From assembly GCA_003577005.1 (NCBI GenBank), contig QEUW01000092.1, positions 1 through 20,682 of the forward strand: a stretch of DNA of 20,682 nt, written 5' to 3'. Each line of letters opens with the position of its first letter. Position 1 is the stretch's first letter. Of this stretch, positions 14,920 through 20,682 are shown piece after piece. The position numbers and the translations under genes are program-made. The stretch comes from Chloroflexota bacterium (GTDB lineage Bacteria > Chloroflexota > Anaerolineae > Caldilineales > Caldilineaceae). The notes under the pieces are model-generated. The model saw only the letters and a program-made list of their open reading frames with translations. It searched no databases and was not told where the DNA came from.

Positions 14920-15831
14920 ATGTCAACGTACATTCGAACTCATCTAAAACAATTAGAATCGGAGGCGATCTATGTGATGCGCGAGGTCGCCGCCCAGTTT
15001 GAACGGCCAGTGCTGCTCTTTTCGGGTGGCAAGGATTCGATTGTCATGTCGCACCTGGCGCGCAAAGCCTTTTGGCCGGGCAAGGCGCCTTTTCCGCTGC
15101 TCCACATCGATACGGGGCACAACTTCCCCGAAACGCTTGAGTTTCGTGACCGTCTGGTGGAGAAGCTCAACCTGAGCCTAATCGTCCGCTATGTGCAAGA
15201 TTCTATCGACCAGGGGCGGGTGGTGGAAGAAGGCAACGGTCCCAACACCAGCCGCAACGCGTTGCAAACGGTGACGCTGCTCGACGCGATTGCCGAGTTC
15301 AAATTCGATGCCTGTCTGGGGGGCGCCCGCCGCGATGAGGAGAAGGCGCGCGCCAAGGAGCGCTTCTTTTCTCACCGCGATGCCTTTGGCCAGTGGGACC
15401 CCAAGAACCAGCGGCCCGAACTGTGGAGCCTCTACAACGGGCGCAAGAACGGCAAAGAGCACTTTCGCGTCTTTCCGCTCAGCAACTGGACAGAAATGGA
15501 CATCTGGATGTACATCCAATCGGAGGGGATCGAAATTCCTGCGCTCTATTTTGCCCATCACCGCGACGTCGTGCGCCGCGATGGCATGTACCTGGCGACC
15601 TGGCCGCAGATCATCGAGCCGCTGCCGGGTGAGCAGGTGGAGCACCGGCTGGTCCGTTTCCGCACCATTGGCGATATTTCTTGCACCGGTGCGGTGGAAT
15701 CGACCGCGGCAAACCTGCGTGAAGTGATCCAGGAGATCGCAGCAGCACGCGTTACCGAACGCGGCGGCCGCGCCGACGACCGCCGCTCCGAGGCGGCCAT
15801 GGAAGACCGCAAGAAACAAGGCTATTTCTGA
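14920..15831 (+). CDS. cysD: Sulfate adenylyltransferase subunit 2 (CysD)
   Basis: Catalytic subunit that forms adenosine 5'-phosphosulfate from ATP and sulfate, together with the GTPase CysN, in the cytoplasm. From ATG 14920 it has 303 residues, the usual length. The N-terminus is MSTYIRTHLKQLESEAIYVM, the PP-loop is LLFSGGKDSIVMSHLARKAF, and the family segments HIDTGHNFPETLEFRD, GGARRDEEKARAKER, WDPKNQRPELW, VFPLSNWTEMDIWMYI and DISCTGAVES are all present. The open frame extends upstream to 14788, but that part is translated heptamer repeat and should not be annotated. The nearest ribosome site, AAAGGAG (14899-14905), is 14 nt before the ATG, longer than usual. The stop TGA (15829-15831) is the first triplet of the next repeat block. 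cysN-cysC follows after 88 nt. Confidence 0.97.
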   Translation: MSTYIRTHLKQLESEAIYVMREVAAQFERPVLLFSGGKDSIVMSHLARKAFWPGKAPFPLLHIDTGHNFPETLEFRDRLVEKLNLSLIVRYVQDSIDQGRVVEEGNGPNTSRNALQTVTLLDAIAEFKFDACLGGARRDEEKARAKERFFSHRDAFGQWDPKNQRPELWSLYNGRKNGKEHFRVFPLSNWTEMDIWMYIQSEGIEIPALYFAHHRDVVRRDGMYLATWPQIIEPLPGEQVEHRLVRFRTIGDISCTGAVESTAANLREVIQEIAAARVTERGGRADDRRSEAAMEDRKKQGYF

Positions 15832-15910
15832 TTTTGGATTTCAGATTTTGGATTGCCTGTGGGTGGTCTGAATTCCGAAATCTAAAATCTAAAATCCAAA
15901 TCTAAAATGG
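15829..15910. repeat. Heptamer array between cysD and cysNC
   Basis: Left arm units TTTTGGA, TTTCAGA, TTTTGGA start within three bases of the cysD stop. The right arm (about 15878-15910) repeats TCTAAAA three times with one shortened TCCAAA. As RNA the arms pair with G-U wobbles (GAUUUUGGAUU against AAUCUAAAAUC). The array is AT-rich in a GC-rich region and overlaps the approach to the cysNC start. Confidence 0.85.
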
Positions 15911-15919
15911 AAATCTGTT

Positions 15920-17893
15920 ATGCTCAAAGAGATAACGCCACCTAAGACGCAGACCGCGACGCAGATCGATATACCGGCTTCGGAAGATGCGTATCTATCT
16001 ATGGACCTGTTACGCTTCTCGACGGCTGGGAGTGTGGACGACGGCAAGAGCACGCTCATTGGCCGCCTGCTTTACGACACCAAGTCGATTTTTGAGGACC
16101 AGATGGAGGCAGTGGAGCGCGCCAGCCGCCAGCGTGGTGACCCTTATGTAGACCTGGCCCTGCTCACCGATGGTCTGCGCGCCGAGCGCGAACAGGGCAT
16201 CACGATCGATGTTGCCTACCGCTATTTTGCTACGCCCAAGCGCAAATTTATCATTGCCGATACGCCGGGCCATATCCAGTACACACGCAACATGGTCACC
16301 GGCGCCTCCACGGCAGAACTTGCCATTATTCTCATCGATGCGCGCAAGGGTGTATTGACACAATCAAAACGGCACGGGTTTATCGCCTCGTTGTTGCAGA
16401 TCCCGCACATCCTCGTCGCGGTCAATAAGATGGACCTGGTCAACTACAGCCAGGAGGTCTTTGAGCAGGTTGTGGCTGAATACACCGACTTTGCCAGTAA
16501 GCTTGCCATGCCTGACCTGACCTTTATCCCTATCTCGGCGCTCAAGGGTGATAATGTGGTCCACAAGAGCGACCAGACCCCCTGGTACGACGGTCCTACG
16601 CTCCTCCACCACCTGGAGAATGTCAACGTCGGTGTGACGCGCAATCTGATCGATTTTCGCTTCCCCGTACAGACAGTCATGCGCCCCCACCAGGACTTCC
16701 GCGGCTTTGCCGGGCAGATCGCCTCGGGCAGCATCCAGCCGAGTGAAGAGGTGGTGGTGCTGCCATCGGGCAAGAAGAGCAAAGTGGCGGCCGTTGTCAC
16801 CTATGGCGCCGAACTGGCCGAGGCCTTTGCGGGCGATTCGGTTATCCTCACGCTGGAGGATGAGATCGACGTCAGCCGCGGGGATATGATCGTCCGCACC
16901 CGCAACTTGCCGCAGGTGGCCAACCAGCTCGAATGCACCCTCTGCTGGATGAGCGAGGAGCCGATGAACCCCAGGGGCGCCTATCTTGTGCAGCACACGA
17001 CGCGCCAGGTGCGAGCCTTTATCTCCGAAATCAACTATCGTATCGATGTGGATACGCTCCATCGCGAACCGGCGGCGACTCTTCACCTCAACGAGATCGG
17101 CCGGGTCAGGATCACGACGACACAACCACTCTTTTTCGACCCCTACCCGCTCAACCGCACTACAGGCAGTTTTATCCTCATCGACCCGACGACCAACAAC
17201 ACCGTCGCCGCCGGCATGATCCGTCGCCGGGCGCGTGAATTAGACGAAGTCGTGGCGCAGCAGACCGCCCGCCAACGCTCGGCCAACGTGACGTGGGACA
17301 GCAGCCAGATCTCGCGCGAATTGCGCGAACGGCAAAACGGTCACAAGGCTGCCGTTCTCTGGTTCACCGGCCTGTCGGGGTCGGGCAAGTCGACCGTCGC
17401 CCGCACACTGGAGCGCCGGCTCTATGAGCTGGGCTGCCATACCTTCTATCTCGATGGTGACAACGTGCGCCACGGTCTCAACGGCGACCTGGGCTTCTCG
17501 GAGAAGGATCGCCAGGAGAATATCCGCCGGGTGGCCGAGGTGGCGCGGCTGGCCTTTGACCACGGCAACATTACCCTCTGCACCTTTATCTCGCCCTTCC
17601 AGGCCGACCGTGAGTTTGCCCGCTCGTTAGCGCCTCACGGCCGTTTTATCGAGATCTATGTCAAATGCGACCTCGAAGTCGCCAAGCGACGTGACCCCAA
17701 AGGTCTCTATGCCCGGGCGCTGCGCGGGGAGATCCCCGACTTTACCGGCGTCTCTTCGCCCTATGAAGAGCCGCGCAACCCAGAGGTGGTGGTGGAGACC
17801 GATGTCCAGAGCGTCGAAGATATTGTGACGCAATTGCTGGAATATCTCGTGCGCGAGGGCATCGTCACAAGCGCGGAGTTGAACGGACACTGA
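15920..17893 (+). CDS. cysNC: CysN-CysC fusion: sulfate adenylyltransferase GTPase subunit / APS kinase
   Basis: Residues about 28-445 are the CysN GTPase: P-loop GSVDDGKST (37-45), the switch segment EREQGITIDVAYRYF, DTPGHIQYTRNM (114-125), NKMDL (169-173) and SALKGDN (206-212), followed by the two beta-barrel domains. Residues about 470-650 are the CysC kinase, which phosphorylates APS to PAPS: P-loop GLSGSGKST (484-492), DGDNVRHGLN (512-521), the acceptor-site segment FISPFQADREF (S558), and the lid region KGLYARALRGEIPDFTGVSSPYE. With CysD it carries out sulfate activation in the cytoplasm; GTP hydrolysis drives APS formation. The ATG at 15920 has only GGA at 9 nt as ribosome site and follows the AT-rich array. 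No PAPS reductase is in the window, so use for assimilation or for sulfation cannot be told apart. Confidence 0.97.
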   Translation: MLKEITPPKTQTATQIDIPASEDAYLSMDLLRFSTAGSVDDGKSTLIGRLLYDTKSIFEDQMEAVERASRQRGDPYVDLALLTDGLRAEREQGITIDVAYRYFATPKRKFIIADTPGHIQYTRNMVTGASTAELAIILIDARKGVLTQSKRHGFIASLLQIPHILVAVNKMDLVNYSQEVFEQVVAEYTDFASKLAMPDLTFIPISALKGDNVVHKSDQTPWYDGPTLLHHLENVNVGVTRNLIDFRFPVQTVMRPHQDFRGFAGQIASGSIQPSEEVVVLPSGKKSKVAAVVTYGAELAEAFAGDSVILTLEDEIDVSRGDMIVRTRNLPQVANQLECTLCWMSEEPMNPRGAYLVQHTTRQVRAFISEINYRIDVDTLHREPAATLHLNEIGRVRITTTQPLFFDPYPLNRTTGSFILIDPTTNNTVAAGMIRRRARELDEVVAQQTARQRSANVTWDSSQISRELRERQNGHKAAVLWFTGLSGSGKSTVARTLERRLYELGCHTFYLDGDNVRHGLNGDLGFSEKDRQENIRRVAEVARLAFDHGNITLCTFISPFQADREFARSLAPHGRFIEIYVKCDLEVAKRRDPKGLYARALRGEIPDFTGVSSPYEEPRNPEVVVETDVQSVEDIVTQLLEYLVREGIVTSAELNGH

Positions 17894-17939
17894 TTTATCT
17901 TCGCCTCTCGCACTAGTGGCGGTTTTCATTCTGCTCATC

Positions 17940-17977
17940 CGTAACGGCGGATCGGCAGGGCGGAAACCGCCGTTACG
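17940..17977. repeat. Alternative hairpins downstream of cysNC
   Basis: CGTAACGGCGG (17940-17950) pairs perfectly with CCGCCGTTACG (17967-17977), an 11-bp stem. The same right arm can instead pair with GGCGG at 17959-17963, giving a tight hairpin with an AAA loop. A further GGCGGTTT at about 17918-17925 could also compete for AAACCGCC. No T-tract follows. Confidence 0.5.
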
Positions 17978-18000
17978 CGTGATGGATTCGACCCACATAC

Positions 18001-18109
18001 GGCACAACCAATCTTCGTGAACAGGCGTATTCCGTAGAGACGCTGTACACAGCGTCTCTACTCTTTTTCTGCGCCCGGTAAAATTTGTCTATTCCGCCCT
18101 GGTTGTGCC
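18001..18109. mobile_element. Possible MITE-like element with 10-bp terminal inverted repeats
   Basis: GGCACAACCA (18001-18010) and TGGTTGTGCC (18100-18109) are perfect inverse complements bounding a 109-bp segment that contains a central 13-bp palindrome. No target-site duplication is visible, and there is no coding capacity. AATCTTC appears just inside the left end and just outside the right end. A chance inverted repeat cannot be excluded. Confidence 0.3.
18034..18070 (+). terminator. Intrinsic terminator after cysNC
   Basis: GTAGAGACGCTGT (18034-18046) and ACAGCGTCTCTAC (18049-18061) form a perfect 13-bp stem followed by TCTTTTTCT. It lies 140 nt after the cysNC stop and 64 nt before the next start. 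From memory, GTAGAGACG...CGTCTCTAC palindromes are common in cyanobacterial genomes, so this may be a dispersed repeat used as a terminator. Confidence 0.7.
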
Positions 18110-18133
18110 AATCTTCTAACAAAGGAGGGCTGT

Positions 18134-19519
<1,386 letters not shown>

Positions 19520-19526
19520 GCGAACG

Positions 19527-20624
19527 ATGAAACGAATCTTGCACGTCGTGGGCGCACGCCCAAACTTTATGAAAGTGGCGCCCATCGTACGCGCCCTGGC
19601 GCGTGAACCGGCGTACTTTAGCCAGTTGTTGGTGCATACCGGCCAACACTATGACCCCAATATGTCCGACATCTTCTTTGAAGAGTTGGAACTCCCTACC
19701 CCGGACATCAACCTGGAGGTAGGGTCAGCTTCGCATGCCCAGCAGACGGCGCAAGTCATGCAACGGTTCGAGCCGGTTCTGCTCGATTACCAGCCCGATT
19801 GGGTGATGGCGCCCGGCGATGTCAACTCGACGCTGGCCTGCGCCCTGGTTGCGGTAAAACTGGGAGTCAAGGTGGCCCATGTGGAGGCTGGGCTGCGCTC
19901 GTTCGACCGCACCATGCCCGAGGAGATCAACCGGCTGCTCACCGACCAGATCAGCGATCTGCTTTTGACCCCCTCGCGCGATGGCGATGAAAACCTGTTG
20001 CGCGAGGGCATCCCACCAGAGCGGATTCACTTCGTCGGCAATGTGATGATCGACACGCTGGTACGGCTGTTGCCAAAAGCCGAAGCGCGTTGGCCGGCGT
20101 TACGGGATCTGCACGGGCTGGAGCGCTATGTCCTGGTCACGTTGCACCGCCCGTCGAATGTGGATGATCCGGCTACGTTGCGGGCGCTGATCCAGGCGCT
20201 CGACACAATTGCTCAGGAATGCGCCGTTCTCTTTCCGGTGCATCCGCGCACACGCAAACGGCTGTCCGACCTGGGGTTGGCGGCCCAAGCGGCCAGGTTG
20301 CAATTGGTCGAGCCTCTGGGATACCTGGACTTTCTCGCCCTTCAGCGCAATGCCGCGCTCGTGCTCACCGATTCCGGCGGGATTCAAGAGGAGACAACCT
20401 ATCTGGGTATCCCCTGTCTGACGGCGCGCCCCAACACCGAACGGCCCGTCACCATCACCCACGGCACCAATCGCCTCGTCGCCAGCACAGAGGAGGCGCT
20501 GGTAGGGGCCGCGCGCGCCGCTTTGCAACAGCCCCGTTCTGGCGCTACAGCGGCCACACGACCCGAACTCTGGGACGGCCATGCCGCTGAGCGGATTGTC
20601 GAAGTGTTGCAACAACAACCATAA
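19527..20624 (+). CDS. wecB: UDP-N-acetylglucosamine 2-epimerase (non-hydrolysing)
   Basis: Interconverts UDP-GlcNAc and UDP-ManNAc in the cytoplasm. Counting from the GTG at 19509 (371 residues), the family motifs are ARPNFMKVAPIVRAL (16-30), HTGQHYDPNMSDIFF (43-57), GDVNST (103-108, D104), VEAGLRSFDRTMPEEINR (125-142, E126 and E138/E139), VGNVMIDTL, the His in VTLHRPSNVDD, and LTDSGGIQEET in the UDP-binding half. Length is normal. Two starts are possible: GTG 19509, which overlaps the dehydrogenase stop by 11 nt and has no ribosome site ahead of it, or ATG 19527, which leaves a 7-nt gap and matches the usual MKRILHVVGARPN beginning. I prefer the ATG. The tight spacing indicates translational coupling with the dehydrogenase. 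Confidence 0.95.
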   Translation: MKRILHVVGARPNFMKVAPIVRALAREPAYFSQLLVHTGQHYDPNMSDIFFEELELPTPDINLEVGSASHAQQTAQVMQRFEPVLLDYQPDWVMAPGDVNSTLACALVAVKLGVKVAHVEAGLRSFDRTMPEEINRLLTDQISDLLLTPSRDGDENLLREGIPPERIHFVGNVMIDTLVRLLPKAEARWPALRDLHGLERYVLVTLHRPSNVDDPATLRALIQALDTIAQECAVLFPVHPRTRKRLSDLGLAAQAARLQLVEPLGYLDFLALQRNAALVLTDSGGIQEETTYLGIPCLTARPNTERPVTITHGTNRLVASTEEALVGAARAALQQPRSGATAATRPELWDGHAAERIVEVLQQQP

Positions 20625-20663
20625 AATCTCCCTAAATCTCTTTCAATCCCCCAATCTCCCATA
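20625..20663. repeat. Repeat block after wecB (partial)
   Basis: AATCTCC/AATCCCC-type units begin directly after the wecB TAA (20622-20624) and continue to about 20663. The period is less regular (7-10 nt) than in the other blocks. Any opposing arm would lie beyond the window. Confidence 0.6.
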
Positions 20664-20682
20664 CCGCAAGGGGTTTCAGAGA

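Overview
This GC-rich window most likely comes from a member of the phylum Chloroflexota (Caldilineae/Anaerolineae-like). I infer this from the very large polytopic NarL-type sensor kinase with repeated FPNGxFVPRW segments, the FadN-type beta-oxidation pair, ThyX instead of ThyA, and cyanobacteria/Chloroflexota-like short heptamer repeats between genes. The lineage is an inference from gene style, not from a marker gene.

Layout. (1) 1-1174, minus strand: a structured 3' region, a small heat-shock protein gene (hsp20) broken by a deletion and frameshift, and a small BON-like domain gene with a hairpin at its stop. (2) 1340-5381, minus: a two-component operon with a 1122-residue membrane sensor kinase followed by a NarL/LuxR response regulator; the kinase carries two tandem copies of its membrane sensor module. 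(3) 5445-7798, minus: two polytopic membrane proteins of unknown function and a DUF4399-like lipoprotein. (4) 8269-9363: RNase HI (+) converging on a four-TM membrane protein (-). (5) 9421-13113, minus: thiolase and FadN-like 3-hydroxyacyl-CoA dehydrogenase/enoyl-CoA hydratase, together a beta-oxidation unit. (6) 13729-17893, plus: an unusual double ThyX, then CysD and a CysN-CysC fusion for sulfate activation to PAPS. (7) 18134-20624, plus: a nucleotide-sugar dehydrogenase and a UDP-GlcNAc 2-epimerase, the start of a surface polysaccharide locus.

The most striking feature is not a gene. At least seven places carry short degenerate arrays with a 7-nt period (unit sequence differs from place to place: ACGCATT, TCTAAAA, CCAGTCT, CCATCGC and others), an eighth at the window end looks related, and most have complementary arms that could fold on each other. 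Five lie between co-directional genes and begin at, or within a few bases of, the stop codon of the upstream gene (DUF4399 gene, fadN, thyX, cysD, wecB). Three lie in frame inside protein-coding genes: in the ATPase domain of the kinase, in the linker between the two ThyX halves, and in the nucleotide-sugar dehydrogenase. They resemble in design the short tandemly repeated (STRR) heptamers of filamentous cyanobacteria and, by their in-frame placement, Rickettsia palindromic elements. I saw no tRNA, rRNA, CRISPR array, transposase or phage gene.
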